This document shows, piece after piece, positions 1 through 10,520 of a stretch of DNA of 64,000 nucleotides. The notes beneath the pieces are model-generated. The model saw only the letters and a list, made by a program, of their open reading frames with translations. It had not been told where the DNA came from and did not search any database. Source of the DNA: Chalara sp. BL73 (taxonomy: Eukaryota; Ascomycota; Leotiomycetes; Helotiales); contig CAKJVC010000010.1 in the NCBI GenBank assembly GCA_918026815.1, positions 188,501-252,500 of the forward strand, written 5' to 3'. Positions within the stretch are counted from its first letter, which is position 1, and the number at the start of each line of letters is the position of its first letter. The position numbers and the translations under genes are program-made.

Positions 1-1
1 A

Positions 2-394
2 CCGTACTGGTTAATGATCCGTCAAGAATCCAGGCACAGAATCGTGATCGAGGGAACCCACGGTCCAAGTTTGGCTCTAATCGAAGGATATCTTAAGAAA
101 TGGTGTAGAGGCAACATCCATCGTGTCGATCGTGTGAGTATCCGTTTATTTGCCTAGTTGATGCTTGTGCTGAAGCCTTGAATAAAGCCTCCAATTGTGC
201 AGATTAGTCTGCAAGAGTCTGTCTTCGGACTTGGATTGATGCATGATGCTCTGATCATTGAGACTGAGCGAGGACGAGAGCTTAATGTCACTTTGTTGTT
301 GCCTCTGGTTGAAACAGTATTGGAGTATATCCCTGTTGGGAACGGATATGAGAATGGGCAATGGACCTTCAAGAGGCTGGCCGCTTTCAGGTGA
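2..394 (+). CDS. C-terminal end of an unrecognised protein (5' truncated by the window edge)
   Basis: Two exons can be read. The first is open from the window edge to 133 in the frame starting at base 2 and ends at a GTGAGT donor (134-139). The second runs 203-394 after a TGTGCAG acceptor and ends at TGA, giving an intron of 69 nt (134-202). The joined tail is about 107 residues of ordinary mixed composition, with runs such as VIEGTHGPSLALIEGY before the intron and ESVFGLGLMHDALI after it. I do not recognise the family. The last codons (TTC AGG TGA) also look like a CAG|GTGAGA donor, so the protein could continue, but I found no convincing further exon downstream. Confidence 0.45.
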
Positions 395-1158
395 GAACAT
401 TACTTCGTCAGTTGCAAGAGTGTCAAGTAGATGTAAGGATGATAAGAAAGATCTGAGACAGATAATTTCTGTGGTCGATAATCAAGTTCATCCTTAAAAA
501 AAAAACTTCCTTAGACAATGGCAAGAGTCATCGTTTACATGATGCCATTTATGTGCAAAACTTTCGTGAAGAATGGGTCTTGTAGTCATCCGTAGATTTA
601 CCTTGCCAGCTACTCAATAGCATGCAGAGGTGTAGAGAGTATATCTTCAGCACCGCGTGCTCTAGACTTAAAGCTCGTTTCCCATCTGTCTTGTCATGAT
701 GGTGATATAATGACTTTTGGATCTGCATACATATTCTTCACCGCGAAAGTCTTGATCGTCGCAGACTTTCTGCTATTGCTCACACACGGCCTCACTACTT
801 GCACTAGACATGGAAGACGTCGCAATCAGCCTTCTGCTATGCCGCGCCACTTATCCGATGCCGTAGCTTTATCTTGTTGTGCACTGGTACTTCAAACCTT
901 CTCCATCATCCCAAGTATTTCTCGGCTGACTGACATGCCACGGAACTCAACTAGAAGTAATGCTGACTAGTCTTTCGTCCACCATCAAACCTCAATTGCT
1001 CCCAGTTATTCATAAGAGGGTTGCGCCAACTCGTTCTATGCATCAGCTTTCTGATATGCCCTATATGCGTTGGTTTCTTGGTGCAGCCTAAATTATATGG
1101 GGCGCTTGTTCTAGGTCCATGGCTCTTGTCCCTATCCAAGTCTACGCTCACATGCTGC
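395..1158. other. Intergenic, convergent 3' ends
   Basis: No supported gene. There is a short A-tract around 497-506. The open frames here lack family features and mostly lack ATG starts. It separates the plus-strand partial gene from the minus-strand mitochondrial protein, so it probably holds both 3' UTRs. Confidence 0.5.
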
Positions 1159-1752
1159 TCAGTAAACTCGTCCAATTTGTAGCTCGCCCTCACGTCCTTT
1201 CTCCCACGCAAGCTCCTGCACCTTCTTTCCATGATGTTTCTGCCATTTCTCTTCTCGTAACCTCTGCTTCTCCTCCATTGTCAACGGCTTGTTCTGCCCA
1301 GTGGCCCATGCAAACGTCATCCATGACAACCACGCAGTCAAGCTGAGCCCTCCAATCAAAGCGGTGGCCGCAGCGATTCGAGCGGCAACCAGGGTTCGAT
1401 ATTTTGATTTTTCTATCCGCTCAGGTGAAATTCCCATCTTCTCAATGCGATCGAAATGCATCCTCACAATTTTTGTCTGTAAACGAGCTTTGATCTTCCC
1501 ATCCAAGAGTGCCAGATAGCCAAAGGCTGTGCCTCTAGTACTTTGTTCAGGTTGTGAACCGGGCTGGCTAGAAGTCGGCGAAGATTTACTGCCAGAGAGG
1601 CTATTCAGGAGGGGTCGAGAAGTTGAGAAATGCACTGCATGGTAAAGGCTAAGAAAGACTGGAGGGCTGATGTTCTGCGACTGGGTATGGAGCTGACGAA
1701 GTTGAGCAGAAACTTGGCGGGAGGCCGCCGCATATCGGCGTATCGAAGTCAT
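1159..1752 (-). CDS. Predicted mitochondrial single-pass membrane protein, 197 aa, family not recognised
   Basis: Single exon with ATG at 1752. The N-terminus (MTSIRRYAAASRQVSAQLRQ) is rich in Arg, Ser and Ala with no acids, a typical mitochondrial presequence, followed by a Ser/Pro-rich linker. The middle (about residues 78-120) is basic and amphipathic. One hydrophobic segment follows at about residues 121-148 (ARIAAATALIGGLSLTAWL...WMTFAWATG). The C-terminal 45 residues are highly charged (EEKQRLREEKWQKHHGKK) and likely helical. This layout suggests an inner-membrane protein with a soluble charged tail, for instance an assembly factor or a small respiratory-complex or MICOS-type component, but I cannot name the family. 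The location is inferred from sequence character alone. Confidence 0.7.
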   Translation of the reverse strand: MTSIRRYAAASRQVSAQLRQLHTQSQNISPPVFLSLYHAVHFSTSRPLLNSLSGSKSSPTSSQPGSQPEQSTRGTAFGYLALLDGKIKARLQTKIVRMHFDRIEKMGISPERIEKSKYRTLVAARIAAATALIGGLSLTAWLSWMTFAWATGQNKPLTMEEKQRLREEKWQKHHGKKVQELAWEKGREGELQIGRVY

Positions 1753-3698
1753 GATTTTGGAATTAGATCAATTACGCGTCTCCTGAATATACGGACCAGG
1801 CCAAAGACAAATATGGTTGTGATTGATGTAACCTCCCCAAGTGTAGTTGATGTTGAGGTAAATTTTAACGGACGCGAAATCACCCGCGCCAAGCCTTTCC
1901 TCATAGGTTTTAATATTCCTCTCCGCCTTTCGACACAAGTATTAGAGCATACTTTTCCACCAACTTTTCCACTTCGCAAGCACTGTCAGCTACATTGCAT
2001 CACCTGCGTTTAATTACATCATCTCAGCTGCAAGTCAATATGAAAGCATATCTAAGTTGCACAAAGAGACGCAGGAATTGATTGACTCTGCGACTTAAAT
2101 CATTTTTGGTCACCGAATATGCCTTTGACGCTTGTTAAATTGTTTAAGATGCACGCCGCTGTTACCCGTAATATCTGAGTGCAAGGCAGATTGAGCTCTG
2201 AATACAAGTCATTGTCAGAACTTGTATCATTTTACAGTGGTATGACTGCAAGGCATAGTTGGGATAACGGGCCATTGCCATGTTTGAACTCTGGTTTGCG
2301 GAAAGAAGCCTTTCTCAACTCGACTCAACTTACATTTTTTCTAAAAGCCGTGCATCGTGTTGAACACTACGTTGACCTACAACATACTTCAGATGTGCTA
2401 ATGCACGAGTTTGCTTGCTTTGCTTCTTTGAATTGGACATAAAAAAATCATTCTCTAATGCAGGAATCATTCGCTTTACATAGCTAAACAAGTTCAGTAA
2501 AGTATACATATTGCGACGGTCTTCGTAATGCGGCAGGGATGTAGAGAAACCTCAAATAACAATTCAATACGGAGATGGAAATAGAACTTGCAAAGTTGTA
2601 AGGCTGGAAGTTGCTTCACGATGTCTACTTTTTATAGCTCTCTTAAATGCTGCTGGATCGAGTTTACCAGGTAAGTAAAATAGTTATCTATCCCAGGAGT
2701 ATAATGCTTAGCCAAGCGGCCTTGTAGTCAGACCCACTCAGCTGCGGTATCCTGAGACCGACAAAACTTTGTCATCTACGGCCACTCATTCTCTCGAATA
2801 GGAATGGGATAGATGGACTTTCCCTGGAAGCATTTTGTTCTATCTGTTTTGCTTCATACGCTGTAGTGTGTTCAACTACCGTCCCCGGAGAAATGCTTTC
2901 CTGCCTTCCTTCGTTACATCTCCCACCCTGCCGCTTTGAGCAGAGCTTAAACTCAAAGGGAGTTCACAAATAGCTCAAGTTATGACTTGGGAGGAAACTC
3001 TCTGCTCTTTTTTTCGAAGAAAAAGAAGTTCATCTCGCCGAACCGTAGCACTCATGAGAACACTTTGATATGTACCAAAAAGTTATAACATGCAGGCACT
3101 GGTCTAGGTGCTTTAACTGAAAAGTATTGTGATCTAATTTCTGCAGGATCGCTCAGCACCCTTGCTAGTTTGGCCGATGAGGTGAACGTATTCACCTTCG
3201 CTGGATGTTTCTATGTACCTATTCCAGGCGATCCAGAGCGTTCCCTAACATAGAGTAACAAATTTCAATTGCGGATGCTGACCCTTTAACCATGGGTTGA
3301 TAATTTAACAGCAAAAGCTAAGATAAGCTCACAATTGAGAATGATACCATTTTGTAAGATATCAACCTGAAGAATCAATGATTGTGATATGTCAGGTCTA
3401 AACGTGTCCGCTGTGTAGGTTGCAGTACCGGCTGCTGGAGAACGGGACACAGCTCATGGGGAATCTGGATGGCAACTACAGGAAATGTTACTAGCGGCAC
3501 TAAAGGCCGAGCTTACTATGGCAAAGTGTTCGAATTATGGAATGATTGCGAACTCTACGGTGGTTTCTGGGCCAGATCAATTTGGTAGATGGTTGGATGA
3601 GTGTCTGTCGTGATTGCTTATTCCACCACCTGCCCAGAGAAACATGGTACATATTACTTTTCGTTAGTCATTTTCCATTTGGATGTCATTCAGCTTAA
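1753..3698. other. Gene-free interval of about 1.9 kb
   Basis: It contains the upstream region of the mitochondrial protein (from 1753) and the 3' side of the Ras-like gene (to 3698). Open frames are short and have no domain signature. TAGCCAAGCGG near 2709 resembles a tRNA A box, but no B box or acceptor stem accompanies it. I see nothing else. Confidence 0.5.
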
Positions 3699-4425
3699 CT
3701 ATTTGAAAGCACGTGCTGCCTTGGATAGCTTGAAGACCTTCTTCCACAACCCACTCCTCTGCGCCATCTTTTCCTTTTCTTTCCTCGCCATTTCTTGCAG
3801 CTCTATATAACGTATCCTTTCGTTATCTCTATATGTCTTTATCTTCCGGACCAAATCATATGCCGCCTTTTCCACGTTCTCACAAGTGGCCGCCGAACAC
3901 TCCTCAAATCCGCACCCCAGTTTGACAGCAAGTGCTTTGCCTTCTTCTGTACTCACTACACATTCATGCTCCAAATCTATCTTGTTCCCTATCAAACAAA
4001 TCTGAAATGGTTCCCACAAGCCCACTCCTTTCTTCACTGCTTTAATTCGTTTCCAAAGATCCGGTATCAGATCAAAAGATTCTCGCGATGTGACTGAGTA
4101 TACCATCATTGTGGCATCACTGTCCCGGATCATCTGTTCCCACGCTTGTAGGAAGTCAGGTTTGTCTAATGGCGAGTCACAGAACTCTAGCATGCAGGGC
4201 TTGTTATGCACCAGTATCTGTTTTCTGCAAGTATCTTGCGTGGTTGGATCGTATGGCGCATCAAAAATGCCCATAGCCAACTGGGTTGACAATTCAGTAA
4301 GGGCTGCTTAAGAAGTAACGAGGGTGGGGTTAGTATACCTGATAGATTAGACTAGATTTCCCGACACCAAGAAGGCCGAAGAACGATATGCGGAATCTTT
4401 CGATATCGGGTTCAGGCTCAGGCAT
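3699..4425 (-). CDS. Ras-like small GTPase with degenerate switch II and no CAAX box, 222 aa
   Basis: Two exons: 4425-4339 and 4280-3699, with a 58 nt intron (4338-4281, GTATAC...CAG). Splicing joins SLIYQ to LAMGIFD, exactly as in Ras, and gives 222 aa. The P-loop is intact (GLLGVGKSS, about residues 17-25). The effector loop is Ras-like (YDPTTQDTCRKQ, 39-50). The base-binding motifs G4 (NKID, 128-131) and G5 (CSAA, 157-160) are present. The G3 motif DTAGQE is replaced by DSPLDK (64-69), which removes the invariant Gly and the catalytic Gln61 equivalent. The C-terminus is basic (SKAARAFK) with no CAAX Cys, so it should not be prenylated. Family membership is clear. Loss of GTP hydrolysis and a soluble or charge-mediated location are inferences. 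It lies 477 bp downstream of a P450 on the same strand. Confidence 0.85.
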
Positions 4426-4902
4426 CGCTAAAGGTGCATACATGCAAGCTGTGCTTTATCCCTTGGGTCCTGGACAGGGTTTTGGTATTGCTTTGCAGAA
4501 CATCTGTGTCTTTTTTCGTGCACGAAGAATTCCATGATGCCGGCTGCATTAAATTTGGACAGCTGTGTTGAAGCGGGGCAATGCCCTCCGGATTGCGGCG
4601 CGTATGAACCCGTTTGGCTAAATTCAGTGCCTATCGCTACGTCTATCGTCCCATATGTGTATTGATATCTTGATGATCTCTTTTGCTCCGAAAATTATCA
4701 TATGGTCATGCGGATTATGGCTAGAAGGTAGCAAATTGTTGTGTACATCTAAGCTCGAGCTGCACAAGCATGTGTAAATATATTCGCTTGTAAATTTGAC
4801 AGCAATTATTGTAATTATTCATTCATGCTACGGAATGAGCAGATTACCATGTGTGTCTATCTTCAAGTCTTTAGCAGGGCATCTGAAACACCAGCACCTC
4901 AT
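4426..4902. other. Intergenic region upstream of the Ras-like gene
   Basis: AT-rich 477 bp between the P450 stop and the Ras-like start, both on the minus strand. It should hold the Ras-like promoter and the P450 3' UTR. No further gene is seen. Confidence 0.5.
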
Positions 4903-6588
4903 CTACAAAACTGCATCTCTCACGTGAGCACGAACACCTTTTGACTCCCATCTTGGGTACGGCACCATGTAGGCATGAACATGCTCCACATCAGTGCTAT
5001 CAGTCTCATAAAGCTCGAATGTAAATCTACTGAAGACTGCAGCGATCGTGGTGTATAATTCTGCATAAGCCAAGCTAATCAATAGAGTCAGCAGTTTCTT
5101 TGGGCACGAAATGGATACTTACTTGATACCCAGACATGTCCTCGTTCCTTTTCCAAAAGGCACAAAGTATCGCTCAAGATCTGTGTTATCAATCCAGCGT
5201 TCTGGAACAAATGATTCTGGATCGGTAAATATCTCCTTGTTCATGAGCACATGTAAAGCCGTCATCGAAACAGGCGTGTTTTTTGGTATCTTCCACTTCC
5301 CATATACCAACTCAATATTGGGTGCCAGTCTCGGGTTTCGAATCGGGATACCGATCGACAACCTGATAGCTTCTTGAACGCACCCTTTCAGGTATTTTAG
5401 CTTTTCTAATTTTTGCCATGCAGAACATTCCGCATTTGTGACGCCTGCGCCTTTCAGTTCAGCACGAAGCTGAGAGACAATGCTGGGGTTGCGCGTGATG
5501 TGGAAAGATGCCAGGGTAAGTGCCCAAGAGGTCGTCAAGAGCCCTGCAGCAAGCAGGAGCTGAGCTTCTTCGCTTAGGCGTTTGTCGGACTTGTCCTCAG
5601 TTGGTAGATCACTATTCAGTATTTCGTGCATGATCGTCGGGGAGGTTCCTGACCTCTTTTCTGCTTTGCTACCGTTACGAATAGCCAGCACTTCCTCATG
5701 CATATCCTATACTAAGTCAACATGGCCGATACTCCATAATACTCTACTACGTCGTCACAGGTAATGCCCACCTTTTTTAAACGTACGATTGGGAAGATCT
5801 CTGGCGCAATTATTTTCAGTACTGATCCGGGAATCAAAGTAATCAGGAAAACGATGCTATCGAAGTGCAACGCAAAATGTGCTGTGAAGCTGACAGCTCG
5901 GAATGCTCCAGCCAAGGGCGTTGTAAACCCCGGCGCATTCAGCTCATCATAGCATCTGCCAAACGCGTATTCGGTGATGATGTCAGTTGTCAATGCCGTC
6001 CATGCTGCCTCTAATGATACCACTTCCCCAGTTTGCGCATATCCTGCAAATTTTCTGCACAGCTTCTCAACCTTTTCATGTATCACATCCTGGACCTGAT
6101 TTATCTTTGCAGTGGAAAAGAAAGAACTGATGGCTTTGCGACGGTGCTTATGCTGATCGTGGTCGGCGGTGTTAAAGGTGTCGTTCGCACCGCCAAAATG
6201 GTTTGCGAAGTATGCATATTTATTTCGGCGGTTGGTACGGGCGTATAGTATATCGAAAAACTCTGGGTCATCGATATGAAGCTCTGTTGGGGTAATGCGG
6301 ATGATGGGGCCTTGCGGTGAATCAGATGATGAAATGATGTGATTGAAGTCCGTTCTTACCATAATTTTTGTGGAGTTCTTGGATGTGGAAAGTAAACTTC
6401 CCTTGCTTGACCACATCAAAGTAGAATTCATACCAATTGCTCAGTGCAGCAAGTTTTGGGCCTGGAAAGTTCGCAATGGGGCTCAGGTACAGCCTATATA
6501 TGGCCAAGGTCAAGAGATAGAACAAAACGACGAGACAAAAGAGGACCGAGAACTCCCATGTTGCTAGCATAGATACGACGATGTTCAT
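4903..6588 (-). CDS. Cytochrome P450 monooxygenase, E-class, 507 aa
   Basis: Four exons: 6588-6360, 6310-5772, 5706-5123 and 5074-4903, with introns of 49, 65 and 48 nt; the total of 1524 nt gives a normal-length P450. The N-terminal anchor is about residues 8-35, followed by the hinge [10 protein letters not shown]. Across intron 1 the text reads [10 protein letters not shown], as expected. The K-helix ExxR is EAIR, the PERF region is VPERW, and the heme-binding loop is [10 protein letters not shown] with Cys as the thiolate ligand. The last intron restores CLGINLAYAEL. The I-helix is unusual: AAGLLTTS instead of AGxDT/AGxET, so the usual acidic residue is Leu. It should be an ER-anchored oxygenase. 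The substrate is unknown, and no biosynthetic cluster surrounds it. Intron 2 (5771-5707) is the least certain join. Confidence 0.88.
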
Positions 6589-7428
6589 TTTTTAGTACTA
6601 AATAGAAATTTAGTAGGATCTCGCAAGAGGATCAAAGAAGCTTCACCCGACCGTCAAAGAGAACCGGACCTGTAAGACTACGATATAGATTCTTCTCCAC
6701 CTCACATAAAGTTTTATAACGGGGAGATTGGATGAAAGTTCCCTGCAGATAGAAGAAATTATTCTATCTTTGCGGCCTTGTGCCATTGTACAATTTTCGC
6801 ACATGTAGCACTTAATCACAGTAACAAACTTACAAATAGAAGTTCTGATGTGCACATGAGAACTTGTGTAAGATGTTTAAAACTAAGATTGTTTTTCGTG
6901 CATCCATATTTGTTCGCGATCGTTCATATACTCCTTTTACTCATTGGTTTCCAAATCATCAAGCCCATATTTTGCGGAAATTCATGCTAAGACTTGGTCG
7001 TCATAGCTTGGGGAAGACTCCTTTTTTGTTCAGACTATGCTCTGTGCTAGGGCACACTCCGCCTAGGTTTAGAACAGACGTTGTGTTCTGGTGAACTCAT
7101 CCGTGTGCCCCCATATGCCGTCGGGTGCTCCCGAACACCATTGTGTGGGAATCTAGACCACAAATAGTCGATCTAATTCCTCTTCACATTCTCTGCACAA
7201 GCTCAGCGATACGGAACGACTTGTCTCTAAATTAATCACACGTGATCTCGTGTTTTTGCCAAAAATCGCAGCCCAAGCATCGTTCTGCGGCACAGTTGAG
7301 AATCAATTTTGTCATCACATACCCTAGCGGTAGGCAACCCTTGGTGCCTGAAGGTAGGTTAGATCTCCTTTAAATCCATCCTCTGCTGTTCCCTTATGTC
7401 AGTATCTGCCATTTCATACCCAGCAAAC
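6589..7428. promoter_or_regulatory. Divergent promoter region of P450 and secreted membrane protein
   Basis: 840 bp between two divergent start codons (6588 minus, 7429 plus). No gene is supported. It must carry upstream signals for both genes. I could not pick a distinct TATA or operator site with confidence. Confidence 0.45.
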
Positions 7429-8307
7429 ATGATCTCTAAGCTCCTCTTCCGCGCCGCGCTCAGCGCCGTCCTCCTTGTCTCTCTTAGCTCCGCAGGAACC
7501 ATCGACAAAACAAAAGAGGGATCCTTAACCCTCTACGCCGGCCCCGGCTGTAAGAACACTAAGGACTCTCGCACGGAGACACACCTGCCAGACACCTGCA
7601 TCGAGATTGGTGAAGGCTTCGGCTTGTCCTTCCAGGCAGATGCGGTATGCAAGAACGGCACAAACGCGATAATTGGAGGTTTCGCCGGTAAAAAATGTGA
7701 TCCGACGAAGAAACCGGTAAAGGATCCGTTCTCGGTCTGGGATCAATTGTATAAGGATCTATGTATCCCAACGGATGGCATTCAGAGTATGATCTTCTGG
7801 TGCGATGGACTACCAGGATTAGATATGACGAAGCCGTACTCCGGACCACCGTCCAGTGGGGGCCAAACGTGGTTGATTATTGGGTTGGGATTGGGATTGG
7901 GATTGCTGTTTTTGGCGGTTGTCGGGTTCTTTGCTGCATATGCTAGGAATGAACACTTCAGAGAGAGAGTCAAGGTATGTCTAAGATGCTCTTCTTTGAT
8001 TGGAACTAATGGATCACAAGGGACTGTTTGGCAGAGGAGATGGTCATATACAGCTTTAGGTGGACTGGCTCATACTTACGGATACCTCCCATGCTATCCT
8101 ACATCTTTAGGAAATCTACAACTAGTGGAGGTGATATGCTTCTCGGAAATGTCAAATCTATTGGTATATTTAGCCCAGTCTTGTGAGGATCATTTTTCTA
8201 AGAAACTGACCGTTATTATGCGTCTTTGTAAAATACTTGGTTTGTTCCCCGAGGCCCGTGTATACACGGAATTGAATAGTACCCCAGGCATATGTGCGTG
8301 GATTTAA
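7429..8307 (+). CDS. Secreted Cys-rich ectodomain protein with one membrane segment; C-terminus uncertain
   Basis: The start at 7429 is preferred over an in-frame ATG at 7396 because it begins a clean signal peptide (MISKLLFRAALSAVLLVSLS). The ectodomain of about 130 residues has spaced Cys (GPGC, PDTC, DAVC, GKKC, KDLC, FWC), suggesting three disulfides. Then comes GQTWLIIGLGLGLGLLFLAV, a membrane segment partly written by a GGGATT repeat, then a basic stop (RNEHFRERVK). A consensus donor GTATGT follows at 7975. Three ends are possible: read-through to 8307, splicing to 8035 (same frame, 60 nt intron), or splicing to 8060, which stops at 8110. The tail beyond 7974 looks less coding-like. The layout suggests a cell-surface protein. 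The family is not recognised. Confidence 0.65.
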   Translation: MISKLLFRAALSAVLLVSLSSAGTIDKTKEGSLTLYAGPGCKNTKDSRTETHLPDTCIEIGEGFGLSFQADAVCKNGTNAIIGGFAGKKCDPTKKPVKDPFSVWDQLYKDLCIPTDGIQSMIFWCDGLPGLDMTKPYSGPPSSGGQTWLIIGLGLGLGLLFLAVVGFFAAYARNEHFRERVKVCLRCSSLIGTNGSQGTVWQRRWSYTALGGLAHTYGYLPCYPTSLGNLQLVEVICFSEMSNLLVYLAQSCEDHFSKKLTVIMRLCKILGLFPEARVYTELNSTPGICAWI

Positions 8308-8855
8308 CAATTGTTCGCCTAGTCCTCTAGAAGCCTTAGAATTGCCTTACATCTGTTTTTTTTTTTTTTTCAAAAGAGGCAACTCGGTCTCGCATAAGCT
8401 GCTTGATTGGCTTTAAACACCGAATCAAAAGCTTAGAGATTCACAAAATACGCCTGATGCACTGATCTTACTCTGCGCAGTGATGCAACAATATAGCCTG
8501 CATATAGTTATCCTTACTCACCTAAATGCAAAGAATCAATTGGCCTATGGCCCCCGCGATTCCTGCAAGTGCTGTTGTGGGGCATCCGTTTTAGTTGTTA
8601 CCGTTTGTTGGCGGTTTGGCTGCCTAGCCATGCCAACTGCTGATGTGGTGCAAGGTAACAGAGGATGTTCAACCTCAATATTTAAAGACCCAGAATTCTG
8701 CTACTGCGATTTCGATTTGAACCCAGGCCTATCTTCTTCATTAACTACCGGCATATTCTTTCTAACGCTTACATAGTCCAATCTGAAAGCCACGTCTGTT
8801 ACTCAGGCTGGCATCGGACTTTGGTTGTTTTACCTTCTGAGTTGTCACGATCACC
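8308..8855. other. Intergenic region with T15 tract and TATA-like element
   Basis: Holds a 15-T tract (8356-8370) and an ATATTTAAAG element at 8678-8687, about 170 nt before the AAA ATPase start, which is a plausible core promoter. No gene is seen. Confidence 0.45.
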
Positions 8856-10520
8856 ATGGTACAACCCTTTCGTCTCGATCCCAGCGGGGAACAGCAACGA
8901 ACCCTTGCAAACATTTTTGAGGCCTTCGTTGATCATTTCAATGGAACTAGAGCATCTACAGAGATTACCTTTGCTAGAATTCTCCGAAATCTTCATCCTG
9001 ATTACCACATTACTTGTACTTTGCCCTCGAAAATTGATTTGAAAGGCTATGCCGCTGCCGGGCATGCGAAAATTGTCCCGGCAGGTGATGAGAGCACCAC
9101 CGATTCTACACGGTTCTACAACTCTCCAAAGCCTCGACTTAATCCAAATCCAGGAGAGTTGTACAACATCAACAGATTTTGTCAACATAGTTACCTTTGG
9201 GAGCAAGAACAATTTGTTGTCTATGAGATATCATATGAAGATCGTCGTGGCTGTACTACTCTCTTAAATTTTATTCTATCCCGTAAACATGATGAATCAG
9301 CCAAAGAAGGAGAGCGTTCAATTATCGACAAGCTTCTTCTTGCGGTTGGCGCATGGACCAAAGAACTACACGATGAGATATACGTCTTCGACAATGGCTT
9401 CTGGGCCAAAAACTCCGAACTCTGGTCTTCCGTTCAAGATTCTTATTGGACAGACGTCATAATTGAGCCCGCCATGAAAAACCACCTCATTCAAGACGTC
9501 CAAAGCTTCTTTAATAACCAAGACATCTACAAGAAACTTTCTGTCCCATGGAAGCGCGGTCTCATATTTCATGGCGTCCCAGGAAACGGCAAAACTATAT
9601 CGATCAAAGCTCTCATCAATTCTTTGTATGCACGTCCTGAACCTGTCCCTTCTCTTTACGTCAAATCTTTCGTGTCTTGTAATGGACAGCAGTATTCCAT
9701 TCGCAACATATTTGCCAAAGCCAGAAAGATGGCGCCGTGCCTGCTTATCTTTGAGGATCTAGATAGCTTGATTAAGGACGAGACTAGAAGCTATTTCCTT
9801 AATGAAGTTGATGGGTTGGAGAGCAACGACGGCATCCTAATGATTGGATCTACTAATCATCTAGATTTACTTGATCCAGCCATTTCCAAGAGGCCAAGCA
9901 GATTTGACAGAAAATATCATTTCAAGCTCCCTGGAGAGCATGAGCGGGCTGCTTATTCCAAGTTCTGGCGGGACAAGGTGGAGAGAAGTGGAATGGTGGA
10001 TTTCCCGGAGGAATTAAGTGGGATTATCGCGAAGATGACAGAGGGATTTAGTTTTGCGTATCTTAAGGAGCTATTTGTGATGGTATTGTTGTCCATTGCA
10101 AGAGGCAGCACCGGTGATGAGGAGGAAGAAGGAGAAGAGGAAAGGAAGGGCGAGGTCACGATTGCAGCACAAAGTGAAGATGAAGGGTCCAATGATGGAC
10201 ATGTAGTCGTTGATCACGTTGACGCTAAGGCGGATGAAATAACGGCCGCCGCAGAAGTTATGAAGATGACGGTTATTCAAGGAGAAGCAAAGCCAAAGAG
10301 AGTTATGCCTAAGGTGGAAGTGCCAGAACATCTGAAGGAAAATGCTCTACTGAAAGTTATGGCGAAGCAGATTAAGACACTTCTGGATGAGATGGATAAT
10401 ACGAAGGAGGATAACGGGCCATCTAGAACTACTCAGCGTGGTAGTGTTGTAGGTTTCCCAATCCCGCCTATCCGAGGCTATCAGCGAGCTGTTGCCATGC
10501 CACCGGGCCGAGCATGTTAA
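8856..10520 (+). CDS. BCS1-like AAA ATPase without a membrane segment, 554 aa
   Basis: Single exon. The AAA core occupies about residues 200-400: Walker A GVPGNGKT (240-247), Walker B LLIFEDLD (296-303), sensor 1 STN (332-334) and an arginine-finger region RPSRFDR (346-352). The SWKRGLIFHG-type lead-in (here VPWKRGLIFHG) and the ring motif pattern place it in the BCS1-like clade, whose founding member translocates the Rieske protein in mitochondria. Unlike BCS1 it has no N-terminal membrane helix or presequence. Instead there are about 200 residues of unfamiliar soluble sequence. The C-terminal third is acidic then basic (GDEEEEGEEERKG; later KRVMPKVEVPEHLKE) and likely disordered. The function is an ATP-driven remodelling protein with unknown client. 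Family call is confident, role is not. Confidence 0.85.
   Translation: MVQPFRLDPSGEQQRTLANIFEAFVDHFNGTRASTEITFARILRNLHPDYHITCTLPSKIDLKGYAAAGHAKIVPAGDESTTDSTRFYNSPKPRLNPNPGELYNINRFCQHSYLWEQEQFVVYEISYEDRRGCTTLLNFILSRKHDESAKEGERSIIDKLLLAVGAWTKELHDEIYVFDNGFWAKNSELWSSVQDSYWTDVIIEPAMKNHLIQDVQSFFNNQDIYKKLSVPWKRGLIFHGVPGNGKTISIKALINSLYARPEPVPSLYVKSFVSCNGQQYSIRNIFAKARKMAPCLLIFEDLDSLIKDETRSYFLNEVDGLESNDGILMIGSTNHLDLLDPAISKRPSRFDRKYHFKLPGEHERAAYSKFWRDKVERSGMVDFPEELSGIIAKMTEGFSFAYLKELFVMVLLSIARGSTGDEEEEGEEERKGEVTIAAQSEDEGSNDGHVVVDHVDAKADEITAAAEVMKMTVIQGEAKPKRVMPKVEVPEHLKENALLKVMAKQIKTLLDEMDNTKEDNGPSRTTQRGSVVGFPIPPIRGYQRAVAMPPGRAC

Noticed and set aside
2700..2780. tRNA-like A box (TAGCCAAGCGG)
   Set aside because: No matching B box (GGTTCGANTCC) and no acceptor-stem pairing around it.
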